The position numbers and the translations under genes were made by a program. The notes under the pieces are model-generated. The model made no database searches and was not told the origin of the DNA. It saw only the letters and a list, made by a program, of their open reading frames with translations. Shown piece after piece: positions 54,012 to 64,000 of a DNA stretch of 64,000 bases. Origin of the DNA: Triticum aestivum (lineage: Eukaryota > Streptophyta > Magnoliopsida > Poales > Poaceae); contig NC_057804.1 in the NCBI RefSeq assembly GCF_018294505.1, positions 250,706,219 to 250,770,218 of the forward strand. The letters are read 5' to 3'. How positions within the stretch are numbered: the stretch's first letter is position 1; the number at the start of each line of letters is the position of its first letter.

Positions 54012-56719
54012 TTGCCCCCAACATTCTTCCCCAGAGCCCCTCCCCTTCCCCTCCCCGACCCCCCCAACCATGGCAAGCCGCTGAATCTAGTCCTCCGCCG
54101 CAGCGGTGGACCTCACACCCCGCCGGATCTACCTTCCGCACCTTGGAACCCCCAACTACCAACTCACCACTTCACCAGAGCCGCTTCAGCGACTGGCTTG
54201 TCCACCGCTCTAGATCTCCTTGACCGCCATCATGGTCCACCGCACCGGATCTGCTTAACCGGCGCCACCCACCACAGCGTAGGCCCTTCACTGACTCCCT
54301 CGTCCGCCCCTTCGCTGGCCCTTCATACGAGCCCTCGTCCGACGCAACAGATCCGCCTCACCGAAAGCACTATACAACACGCCCGCCGAAGCCTTCGTCC
54401 ACTGCACCGGACCTGCTCCACGGACGCCATATTCAACTCCACCGGCCCTGCTTTACCGACGCTGCAGCCTCATCAGGTTATTTTGATTTGTACTCCTTCG
54501 ATTTTTCTCTTTATCGTGCAACTGTTCACTTACCAGATATGAGCTTTCTTGTATGTTGACAGGCGCTGCAACCGTAGCACCGGAGCAGCTTCAGCGACGG
54601 CGACAGCCGGCCCAAACTCAACCACAACACGAGCACCATCGACGATCATTAGCTATCAAGTATGACAACGATACCCATACGCCACCGAGAATCAGGTACT
54701 ATTATCCAACGGCCGGCGCCTATGTTCACTTTCCTAGCATAAGCACCGCATCTTTGAATTTCTTCAGGGCATCATTTAGTTTTTCATGAGACACGTTATT
54801 CTGCTTGCACCTGTAGGGCCATACTTCTGGCAGTGAACATGTTACATGTGTTAAATTACATACCAGTGCACATATAGTTAATATGCTTTAGTTTTGTTCT
54901 GATGCCACCTGTTGGTTCCATCAGACTGCTTAATGTTCTCTATGCTTAATTACACATCAGCAAACTAGCATGTGGTTCCGCTGCTTTTTGTTCGTTTTAC
55001 CCTACATTTTCTGATGCTAGGTATTACATCACTGCTCCGAGCCTCTGTTCATTACTTGTTTGTGTGTTCTTGATCTTCCCAAGTTGCATGACTAATTTGA
55101 TGCTTCTATTAATTATGGAGCTGCCAACCCCATCAAGCAAAATATTTGTTCTTTTGGTGCTGGCACCTTGAACAAGCATAAAAATAGAGGGAAGCAGATA
55201 TATTGTCGTGTATGCACACACCCTTCTTTCATTAGTTTAGATGAACCATTGATGATCAATTCGGACCAGTGCATGCGATTAAAATTAATTTTACCTAAAT
55301 AGATGGTGCAGAATAAACTACAACAACTAGATTTGCAACCACGGGATGCTGACGATATCTTCAAAGAACATTGCAACAGCAGCTAGGCTTCACAGCAACA
55401 TATGGTAAGCCAGTGTGTTTTAGTACATGTTAAATGTAATGTGAGTGGGATGCTTTCTTAGCTTGTGCCCTGAATGTGTAATCCTACCGAATTACAAATA
55501 GTTCAGTTGTCTGCTTTGCTGTATTGCTTGATTCGAATGCTTGTTTGTTGTTACGTTAATACCTGAGTTGGCCAATATGTCAGTAGTGCCTGCTGTACTA
55601 TCATAAAGAAATGCATGCCTATTTCATTTGAGTCATTAACTTTTCCTCTCAACTTCATCACAAGATTGTCTTCGTAGTTTATATGAGGCCACACTGTTAA
55701 GTGCTTTCTCAGATTATTTCAACTGCTTAGATGCCTTGGCAACTTAAATATAGCGGTTGTACACTCCCTTTCAACTTTCATCTTACCATTTTAATTTCTT
55801 TTCGGCTGATGCTGCTTCGAACCATTTAGATATAGTTTGCCATGCTCGGCAATAATTTGTCCGTCATTTACCATGTAAGCTTACTGCCTGGATTATACGA
55901 TAACCATCGCTTACTTATGTCCAGCGGAAACCTTTCAGGATGCCGTTCACACTAGGACACAATGTACAACCCCAGAATCTATTTGTGGAAGCAGTGCGCC
56001 ATCCATGTTACCAGATGGTAGCAGTTCAGAAGCAACACTACCAGAGAGCAGTCTAGGCACAGATATTATAGTGCTTGAGGCTCTACTAGAGGCAGAAAGA
56101 GATGGTGTGGCTGCCATGAATGAGGTAATCTTTATCTTGAGGCTGGAAATTATGGAATTAGCGGCACGCATTATGCAAGCAACCCAAGAATTGGAGGAAG
56201 TAAGAATGTTGCATTTGAAGATGGAGGAGGTCCTGCTATTTCTGCTATCTGAAGCCCAAGGTAATCCCGATTCTTATTTAGATACCAGTTGAAATTTTCA
56301 TTAGATTATTGTACTTGCATGTTGTGTCATGTCTCTGAATGGATTATGTTGCAAGACCCCCTATATTGTCCGGAATTCCATGTTGTCCATGTGTTGTAAT
56401 GATCTGAATTTTTTAGGCGAGGTAATCCTCAATACTTGTATGATTGACATAAGGTGAACTATTTTTCGTGTGAGCATATTGTATTGGATGAAATAACTGT
56501 TTGAATCAGAGTGTATCCAACCTACTGAATTCGAAGATCACGGCATTTCTAAATCATAATCATATATAAAGGTGGAATAAATCTTTGTTGTGGTTTTGAA
56601 GAAATAATTAACAAAACATATAATTATCTGTGGATATTCGTAATTGAATACAAACTGGATTTGAATTTAGTTTTCCAGGTCCCAGGGCAAACGTGAATGC
56701 TAATTCTCCCAAGTTTTGA
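54012..56719 (+). CDS. Gene C: multi-exon gene of unknown function, coiled-coil C-terminus
   Basis: Exon-like blocks: Pro/Ser/His-rich 5' block ending CATCAG|GTTATT (54476); 54563-54694 (GACAG|GCGCTGC to ATCAG|GTACTA), reading ATVAPEQLQRRRQPAQTQPQ; a block ending ATATG|GTAAGC (55404); a block from about 55939 (TTTCAG|GATGCC; another acceptor GTAGCAG is possible at about 56025) to 56260 (CCCAAG|GTAATC); and a short last exon from 56679 (TTTTCCAG|GTCCCAG) to a TGA at 56719. The last two exons join in phase 1 and end GPRANVNANSPKF. The penultimate exon encodes heptad-like leucine sequence (VLEALLEAERDGVAAMNEV, then ELEEVRMLHLKMEEVLLFLL), which suggests a coiled coil and protein-protein contact. 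I could not find a convincing ATG for the 5' block, and its phase to exon 2 requires a different frame, so the start is unresolved. I recognise no family. The 3' half is moderately convincing. Confidence 0.5.
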
Positions 56720-56739
56720 ATGAAGCGGCTAAACACCCA

Positions 56740-57350
56740 CTATAATTTGTGGGCTGCCCGAAGCAAGTGTTTGCGAGATGGAAATTACTGTCTACCCCTG
56801 ACACTTGACATCCTTATCGACCAGATTTACACTGCTGTCGATAGGGGTAGACTAGTAACTTCAATCAGACGTGACACGACGGCCTCTGAGCCCATTCAGA
56901 CACGATGGGCGCCAAACGTGGGCGGCCAAACACATTTGATTCAAGCTCGTCCGAAAGACATGTGTCTCTTCCTCCGTTTCCCCATTCATACACGGTGGGC
57001 GGCAAAACAAACTCTCCTCATCCGAAATCGATGTAGGCTAATATTTTAAATAGGGGCAGATGTGTAACTTCCATCAGACGTGACACAATCGTCCTACCTG
57101 TCAGCCCCGTTCATACACCATGGGCGCCAACCGTGGGCGGCAAAACACCCTCTCCTCGCTCGAAATAGTTACCGACAAATATTTGGGAGATGCGAGATTA
57201 CCTTCCTATCCCCAACCGATGCGATGTGTGAAATTTTAAACGAGGGATAAGTTCGTAACTTTCCCCCATTTCAGAGAAGCGCGTCCAAAAGTTTGAGATC
57301 GCCCCCCTCCCCTCCATTTCCCCATTCATACACCATCGGCGGCACGACAA
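56740..57350 (+). repeat. Degenerate repeated promoter-like segment between genes C and D
   Basis: Blocks such as GTAACTTCCATCAGACGTGACAC, CCATTCATACAC(C/G)ATGGGCG and GGGCGGCAAAACACCCTCTCCTC recur two to four times (about 56868, 56985, 57080, 57100 and 57318). GAGATGCGAGATTAC/GAGATGGAAATTAC lies at 56771 and 57187. The last block leads directly into the first exon of gene D. Confidence 0.6.
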
Positions 57351-57440
57351 CCTCCGCACTGTGGCCAGCCTCCTCCGTCTGCCACCCCATCCTCCACCTT
57401 GCCGGAGCCGCTACCCCTACCCCGTCGTCCACTGCAAGAG

Positions 57441-57728
57441 ATGGACGTCTCTCATCCACGGTGCTGGACCAGGATCCTTTCATCGCCTCTTCTCGCTTCA
57501 TTGGTGCCGTCGTCCACCTTGACGTTGCCGCTCCGACGACCGCCTCCTCCATGGCAACAAGATATATCCCCCGACCCGGCCGTGTGCCGTCTAAAGTCTT
57601 CTTCCCCGCCGCCAACAACCATCGCACCCGCAGCACCCTCAACGTATCAGCATAGGCCTACACGGCGTCGCAAGAGAGGTGGTACTCTTCCATATGTGCT
57701 TAAGTTATTTATCTCACCCGGAAAATAG
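57441..57728 (+). CDS. Gene D, candidate 5' exon
   Basis: An ATG at 57441 opens a 95-codon Pro/Ser-rich frame (MDVSHPRCWTRILSS...) that passes through a basic stretch (RPTRRRKRGG) and stops at 57726. A second ATG with good context (CTCCATGGCAAC, 57551) lies in another frame with a stop at about 57653. Pro/Ser-rich first exons with many CCG/CTCC words are also seen in gene C. No good donor was fixed, so the link to the exons at 59 kb is an inference. Confidence 0.3.
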   Translation: MDVSHPRCWTRILSSPLLASLVPSSTLTLPLRRPPPPWQQDISPDPAVCRLKSSSPPPTTIAPAAPSTYQHRPTRRRKRGGTLPYVLKLFISPGK

Positions 57729-57736
57729 ATCATAAT

Positions 57737-58711
57737 TTGTTTACTGTACTTTTCTTGTTCGTACCAAATCATAGTGGCTAGTTGAAAGCAAACATTGGTT
57801 GCGAAGTAGCTTTGTCCGGTTTGCACCTTCAGATCCGCCATGGCACGGGCACTATACTCGTAAAGCTTATGGTTTCCCCCCTTTATATTCACTACCATCA
57901 TCGCAGGTGCTTCGTGTCGTGCTAGCACTGGTCCTCAAGACCTCAACCCAAAGCTTATGTGTTCAAATACGAATCTGATATGATGCTCATATCACTAAAA
58001 CAGAGAACGTTTAATTGGTCACCTAATGTTCCTATATTCGTTTTGAAAAGCATGTGCGCCACTCACTGGTCCAGCTAGTTCCACTTTCCTGATTTTTCTC
58101 TTGATGCTTAGGGTTTTCCCCTTTTATCTACTCTACTATGATCTCCGTAGGTGCTTTCTGTCATACTAGGATTACTCCACCCTTCAAGCTAAACAACACA
58201 ACACTCAGAATTCGAAAGCTTAGTTGTTCAAATATGATTGTGATATGATACTGATATTAGTTAACTGACACATTTAATTGGTTAGCTAAAGGTCCCACTT
58301 GAGTTTCCAAATGCATGTCGTGACATATAGAGAGACAGCATAATTGCATTTCTTTGTCACTTGTTGACCGTACTTTCTTGTCCATACCAAATCTTAGTTG
58401 TTATTTCAAAGCAAACATCAGTTGCTAACTACCCTTTGCGCGGTTTTCAGCTTCAGATCTGCCATCCCACTGCCACGGTCAACACTGTACTAATCATGCT
58501 TATGTTTTCCCCATTTTATGATGACCACAATCAGCCTACGTGGTTCGTGTCGTAATAGCACTACTCCACCCATCGAGCTAAACAAGCTTAGTTGTACAAA
58601 TTCATATATGATATTATTGCTGATATTAGTAAAACTGAGAGATGTTTAATTGGTTAGCTAAATGTTCCTACTTTAGTTTCGAAATGCATGTGAGCCACAT
58701 ATGGAGAGACC
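57737..58711 (+). repeat. Three tandem copies of a ~330-bp unit (middle one shortened)
   Basis: Copies lie at about 57737-58063, 58107-58333 and 58361-58711. Shared words in order: TACTTTCTTGTCCATACCAAATC, AAAGCAAACATC, CTTCAGATC(T/C)GCCAT, GCTTATG.TTTCCCC, AGGTGCTTCGTGTCGT, AAGCTTAGTTGTTCAAAT, TTTAATTGGTTAGCTAAATG and GTTTCGAAATGCATGTG. They probably lie in an intron of gene D. Copies two and three are closer in the last half. Confidence 0.8.
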
Positions 58712-59023
58712 GGAAAGAATAGTATTTCTCTGTGTGCTCTGGTTCATCATGGGTGGCTAACCGACATTGTATTGAAACACTTGTAATATCTTCAATCTGC
58801 TTGCTCTTCTACTCTTCTTTAAGATGATACTCTTCTCTTGCGGTCGACTGGTCAGGTCGAGTTGTTCTCCCTTAGTATATGTTGAATCTGTCAGGTCAGG
58901 TCGACTTGTTCTTCTTTACTATATGTTGAAGCTATCATCTGCGAAGTGTCATCACTTCTGGAGCTCTCATATTTTGAGTAGTAGGCCACATTATATTAAT
59001 GCACACAACAAATTACAGCATGC

Positions 59024-59652
59024 ATGGCATCTTTTAAAAGAATTGCAGAGATTGCACAAAGGGGTTTACAGGGAGGCAGTATTGGATTAGAATCACTTCT
59101 GCATTACAAAGAAAATCTCACTTGTTTTTATGTTTTCATGCATGTCAGATATTGAACATTATCAAAATGAATATGAGAATGGGCGCATGAGAGGAATATT
59201 GCGGAACGATCCACTGGCTAACAAACTTGGCATGGTGGAGGATGGCCTATCTTATTCACCCATCAAGGTGCTTGCTCTAACTTTGCAAAGTTGTATTGGT
59301 CGCACATATTTTGCATCTGACCTCTTGCATTTCTTCTACTTTGTTACACCATCTGCTTAGTTTAAGCATCATATATGAGTATATGCCGTAACTATCCATT
59401 TTCTGTACCTATTCCATGTGTCGTCACACTATGTTTTTCCAGTCAAATGTTGTTCTTTCGTGATAGATGTCCAAAAGGAAGAGGGTGAGTGCAGATCCTC
59501 AAGGAGTACAAACTAGGTATTTGGAAAAGGTAGTGGTACCTGTTAAATCAGATAGATCAGCAGCCACAGAAAACACAGGCCCAACTGTACCACACTTTAC
59601 CCCTACTCTAGTGGCCAAACCCCTATTAGAACTGCTGGGAGCCCAGCGTCAG
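59024..59652 (+). CDS. Gene D, three phase-consistent exons, truncated by LARD-A
   Basis: Exon 59024-59078 (ATG in the context GCATGCATGGCA; MASFKRIAEIAQRGLQGG, donor GGAGGCA|GTATTG), exon 59149-59267 (CATGTCAG|ATATTG to ATCAAG|GTGCTT; IEHYQNEYENGRMRGILR, then DPLANKLGMVEDGLSYSPIK) and exon 59467-59652 (GTGATAG|ATGTCC to CGTCAG|GTACTG; MSKRKRVSADPQG, TRYLEKVVVPVKSDRS, VAKPLLELLGAQRQ) join in phases 1, 0 and 0 with no stop. Introns are 70 and 199 bases. KRKR could be a nuclear signal. I recognise no family. The frame is open at its last donor, but a LARD-A element begins 58 bases later, so the gene's 3' part is displaced beyond the window or lost. The first ATG may be internal if an upstream exon exists. 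Confidence 0.5.
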
Positions 59653-59710
59653 GTACTGTCTATGATATCAATTCAAAATTTGAACTCCTAAACTTCTGCT
59701 TGTGCCTTAC

Positions 59711-62700
59711 TGTCACATCCCTAGCTGCTGGTAGTGCTCTAGGCTAGCTTCATGTGTGCATCATGTTTAAATTTTTGAAACTTGAACTGAGGAAATTTGG
59801 AAGCCTCATACACCCTAAATAAAAGAAGGGCAAAAACCCTAAAAATCTCATTCATTGTTCCAAAATGCTCTTCCTAGATGTTTAATATTTTTGGCAAGGG
59901 TTTTGATCCAAACCAAAAATAATGAACATTTTTAAGGATTTATTTTTGGGACTTTGAATTTAAATCATTAGCTATTTGAATTTGAATTATATTCATATAA
60001 TTAGAATATAATTTCAAATACCCCTGAAATATTTTATAAGCTTTTGGAAAAGTCCGTCTAGCAATATAAAATATTCAGAGGAGCTTTGGCATTGTTTGAA
60101 TTGTTATTTTTAATTCAAAACAGTGGCAAAAGAATTAAATAAAAGAAAAACAGAACAGAATTATATAAAACGGAGCAGAAAGCCTACCTGGCCTTACCCG
60201 TGCAGCCCACCAGAGCCGGCCAGCTCCCCCACCTGGCCGGCCCAGCCCACCTCCTCCCCCTTGTCATCTTCCTCCCCTCGCACCGAAGCAGCTCGGTGGC
60301 GAGCGCCGATGCCGCCTCGGCCACCTCCTGCTTCCACCGAGGCGTTCCCGAGCCTCCCCCTCACGCCTCGTGTCCCCTCGCCCCTCTTCCTCCCTCGCTG
60401 CTCCCTCTCTCTTCCCCGAACACTCTCCCCCTCCTTTGTTTCCCTCCCCGAACGGAGCCGCCGCCATCGACGAGAGCCACCGTGGCTACCGGCCACCCCA
60501 CGGCTCCCCGACGCCTCCCAGAGCTCCACCGGTCCTCCCTCTACCTCCTCAACGAGCCACGAGGCCCCAGACGTGCCGCAACACCGCCCTCGATGTCTTC
60601 TTCAACCTCGGGACCGCCGGCCATCTCCGTCAAATTCGTCGGCTCCGGTGCCTCCCCGAGCTCCCCGAGGCCACCGTCGCAACCCCTGTGAGCTCCACTC
60701 CATTTCCCCTCCTTCATTTTGCTCGTTCCTGTGCCGTAGCACCCCGGCCACATTCCCGAGCACCGCCGTCCGCCATGGCCGCGTAGCTCTCCTGACCCGA
60801 GCCCCTCTGCTCGAACCCGTGGCACCAGCGCGCTTCTGGTGGCCCGCGGATGCCGTCTGGACCATCAGTTTCTCTCCTAACGCGCCGCAGCCCAACCCCG
60901 CACATGGCCGAACTCCGGCCGCCGCTTCGGGCTCCACTCCGGCGAACCCCGATCACCCCCGCACCTCCCGTTGGTCCCCCTAGATGCGCACGGGCACGGG
61001 CTACCTCCTGGTGCCCTTGGCGCGTCGATCCGATGCCCCTAGCGCAAGTCCGGCGTTCCCCGCCGTGCTCTGTGGTCGTCGCCGGCTACACTCCGGCGAG
61101 AGCTGATGTGGCCGGTCATTAGGGCCTAACTACCCCCGCTAACCCAGGCCTTAGCCACTGACTGTGGGCCCCACGCCCTTAACTAACCACGGTTAACCCC
61201 CTGTTTAGTTTAAGTTAACCACAGTGGCCCCACGCGTTGGAATTGACCTAGCTGACGTGGCCGTTGACCGGTCCCACCTGTCAGTGAGTTAAAACAACCC
61301 TGTGTCACTGATGTGTGGCCCCCACACGTCAGGTTTGACCAGCAGCAGCGTCTGTTGACCTGCTGACGTCACGGTGACGCACTGCTGACGTAATAAATGT
61401 TTCTGGAATTTAAATAATTCTTAAATGATTTATTAAATTCAGAAAATGCCTAAAACTTCTAAAATTCATAGAAATTCAACCGTAACTCCAAATTAAATAA
61501 TTTATATATGAAAAATTATCAGAAAAATTCAAGGAATCCATCTGTACCATTTTCATGCATGTTAGAACAACTTATAGCTGCTGTTTAGCACAAATCAATT
61601 AAATGGCATTTGAATAATCACATATGGAGTTTGAATTTGAATCTTGTATTCAAACCAACTTCATTTAATCTGTTGCTAGTTGCATTAGCCCAAAACACAT
61701 TCATTTTGCCATGTCATGATCATGCATCATATTGTGCATTGCATTGATTGTGTTCCTTTCTGTGTTGCCGGTATTTGTCCCCTCTCGATAGACGTGATAC
61801 CGATGATGCGATCGTTGACACTGATGAAGACTCAATGTTATCTTCAGAAGTGCCAGGCAAGCAAAACCCCCTTGTTCATTCCGATACAATCCTACTCTCT
61901 CGCTCCTGCTCTCTTTTACTGCATTAGGACAACACCGATTCATCTGTTACATGCTGCGGTAGCTGAACCCCTTTATCCTTTGCATGACCTGTCATTGCCA
62001 CAGTAAATAGTTGAAACCCACTAGCATGAGTAGGAGTTGTTTGAGCCCTGTTGTGCCTACTCATTCATGCTTGTTTGTCATGCCTGCTACTGCTTAGAGT
62101 TGAGTCAGGTCTGATTCATCGGGGATGAATCAGAGGCGTGTGAACATGTCCTACTGTGTGTGAGCTAAGTGTGTGAACACGATTTGGTAAAGGTAGCGGT
62201 GAGAGGCCATGTAGGAGTACATGGTGGGTTGTCTCATTGCAGCCGTCCTCAGGAACTGAGTTCTGTGTTTGTGATCCATGATCAGTTACTACCACACATT
62301 GGGCTCCGGGCGCTCCAAGCCCTCTCGACTTATTAATCAACTTGATCTCTGTCCAGGAGTTGCAACTAGTTTCTGGTGTTTGTAGGTAGTGTTAGTAGTC
62401 TACCAAGTGGCACCCGGTACAGGTGGGCTTGGGACAGACTAGGCACAGTGGCCCGGTGTACCAAGTGGCACCCGGTTGGTGGGCTTGGGAACCCTGCACA
62501 CATCGTTTGGGGCCGTAAGCGACACCCCGGCCGGATCTCCTTGCGGATGGAACCCGAATAGGCGATAAACCTGGACTAGAGACTTGTTCGGTTAGTCAGG
62601 TCATGGCCGACTCCCTCGCCCGGCTTCCGCTTGAAGGTTGCCGAGGTACATGACGTGTACAGGGCGGTAAGTGGCGAGAGCGTGTGTGAAGAAGTACACC

Positions 62701-63927
62701 CCTACAGGGTTATCATTATCTATTCGAATAGCCGGATTCCTCGGATATGGAAACTTGGACCCCTTGCATAGTTCATAGACAAGTGAAAGTGGACACTCTA
62801 AAATACGCAAGATAAGCGTGAGTGCTATGGATGGCGTTCTCGTAGGGAGACGGGAGCGGATCCATAGTGGTGTATTGATATGGTGAATATGTGGACTCGT
62901 GTGCGCCACCTCAAAATAGTTACTTGCAGTCGTAGTTCAGGTTAGCCACTGAGTCAAAGCTGGCTTGCTGCAGTCAAACTCCACCATCCCCTTTGTTGAT
63001 AATGATGCATATGTAGATAGATCTGATGTAAGTCTTGCTGGGTACATTTGTACTCACGTTTGCCTATTTTATGTTTTTGCAGAGAGACTTCAGTCTCACT
63101 AGTAGTTCCGCTTCGACTTCGACGTTTAGCTTGTTACCTCAGCTACGATCTTGTGCCCTCGGCAGGATCTGGTAGATAGTCAGGCTTCTCAGCCTTTTTC
63201 ATTTATAGTTGTCTGTACTCAGACATGTTAAGCTTCCGCATGTGCTTTGATTTGTGTGCTCTGAGTGTTGGGTCATGAGACCCATGTTTTTAATATCTCG
63301 CTCCTCGGAGCCTATTGAATAATTACTTGAGTTGTAGAGTCATGTTGTGATGCCATGTTGTATCTGCACATATCGAGCATATTGTGTGTATGTTGTTGAA
63401 ATGCTTGGTATGTGTGGGATCTGACTATCTAGTTGTTTATCCTTAGTAGCCTCTCTTACCGGGAAATGTCTCCTAGTGTTTCCACTGAGCCATGGTAGCT
63501 TGCTACTGCTCCGGAACACTTAGGCTGGCCGGCATGTGTCCTTCTTCGTTCCTGTGTCTGTCCCTTCGGGGAAATGTCACGCGATGAATACCAGAGTCCT
63601 GTTAGCCCGCTACAGCCCGGTTCACCGGAGTCCTGCTAGCCCAGTGCTACAGCCTGGATTCACCCGCTGATGACCGACACGTTCGATGTTGGGTCTTGGA
63701 TGCCTGCCCCTGTAAGTTTGTGCCACTTTGGGTTTACGACTAGCCATGTCAGCCCGGGCTCCTTATCATATGGATGCTAGCGACACTATCATATACGTGT
63801 GCCAAAAGACGCAAACGGTCCCGGGCAAAGGTAAGGCGACACCCGTGGGAGTACCGTGCGTGAGGCCGCAAAGTGATATGAGGTGTTACATGCTAGATCG
63901 ATGTGGCATTGAGTCGGGGTCCTGACA
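59711..63927 (+). repeat. LARD-A copy 2, 5' LTR
   Basis: The 4217 bases, ending GGGGTCCTGACA, match 3414-7644 inverted along their length. A GC-rich leader-like block (60190-61130) gives a 286-codon Pro/Ser/Arg-rich frame that starts at GTG and is not conserved in copy 1. It is not a gene. Confidence 0.9.
60162..60169 (+). promoter_or_regulatory. TATA box in LARD-A LTR
   Basis: TATATAAA lies in GAATTATATAAAACGGAGC, about 30 bases before the GC-rich leader, and is the likely LTR promoter. The same position in the copy-1 3' LTR carries the CT microsatellite instead. Confidence 0.6.
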
Positions 63928-63931
63928 GCGT

Positions 63932-63943
63932 TGGTATCAGAGC
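63932..63943 (+). other. LARD-A copy 2 primer-binding site (tRNA-Met)
   Basis: TGGTATCAGAGC lies four bases after the LTR end, identical to copy 1. Confidence 0.94.
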
Positions 63944-64000
63944 TTGACTGCCTAGAGGATTACCAAGCCAAACTGGTCGAAGTTGAGTCTAGAAATTCTT

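Larger units (their letters stand above)
59711..64000 (+). mobile_element. LARD-A copy 2 (5' part)
   Basis: It is a plus-strand LARD-A starting TGTCACATCCCTAG at 59711 in an intron of gene D. The complete 5' LTR is followed by a primer site and 57 bases of internal domain before the window ends. The five bases before it are CTTAC; the matching duplication would lie outside the window. It is opposite in orientation to LARD-A copy 1. Confidence 0.88.

Noticed and set aside
60123..60983. 286-codon plus-strand open frame in the LARD-A LTR
   Set aside because: It starts at GTG, is Pro/Ser/Arg-rich as expected of GC-rich DNA, and is not kept in the other LARD-A LTR. It overlaps the LTR leader.

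Overview
This window looks like nuclear DNA of a Triticeae grass (wheat, barley or a close relative). The evidence is nested LTR retrotransposons with very long LTRs, CACTA elements whose ends read CACTACAAAA, many Stowaway/Tourist-type MITE ends (CTCCCTCC...), GT-AG introns and decayed plant gene families (F-box/DUF295, NAC). There are no bacterial operons, rRNA genes, tRNA genes or CRISPR arrays. Most open frames here are accidental products of GC-rich LTR leaders or of tandem repeats whose unit is not a multiple of three. Long frames beginning at TTG or GTG were discounted. Layout: (1) 1-3413, remains of retrotransposons, including one that begins at 1389 with a TG... LTR and carries a broken ORF with a B3-like end and an acidic tail. 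(2) 3414-12778, a large non-autonomous LTR element on the minus strand ('LARD-A': LTR about 4.2 kb, internal about 3.8 kb, tRNA-Met primer site) inserted into the former. Its internal domain still carries a decayed Ty3/gypsy reverse transcriptase. Its 5' LTR is cut at 12778 by the start of a CACTA element. (3) 12779 to about 17.7 kb, CACTA-1, mostly tandem arrays. (4) About 17.7-24.8 kb, lower-repeat DNA with MITEs, a minus-strand candidate transcription unit containing seven copies of a short box, a cluster of TGGGCCCA sites, and one intact two-exon gene (24049-24748) of unknown function built from two kinds of internal repeat. (5) 24833 to about 29.3 kb, CACTA-2, a second copy of CACTA-1 in the same orientation with a 529-base assembly gap. 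(6) About 30.1-37.3 kb, a minus-strand gene island: a NAC pseudogene of the SOG1/NAC008 type and two neighbouring F-box/DUF295 genes. Both F-box genes have coherent splice sites but carry in-frame TGA codons; one also has a frameshift. (7) 40399-51960, a complete second LARD-type element ('LARD-B') with two 3.9-kb LTRs, a primer site and a perfect ATGTG target duplication. (8) 52-59.7 kb, a 1.1-kb purine/GT-rich tract, then two plus-strand multi-exon genes of unknown function. The second is cut by (9) a plus-strand LARD-A copy starting at 59711, whose 5' LTR (59711-63927) and primer site are complete and whose body leaves the window.

The genes do not form a pathway. The theme is a small island of degenerating and orphan genes being taken apart by nested insertions. 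The inferred order of events on the left is retroelement, then LARD-A, then CACTA-1. On the right, gene D is truncated by LARD-A. All family assignments come from motifs read by eye; no database search was possible.
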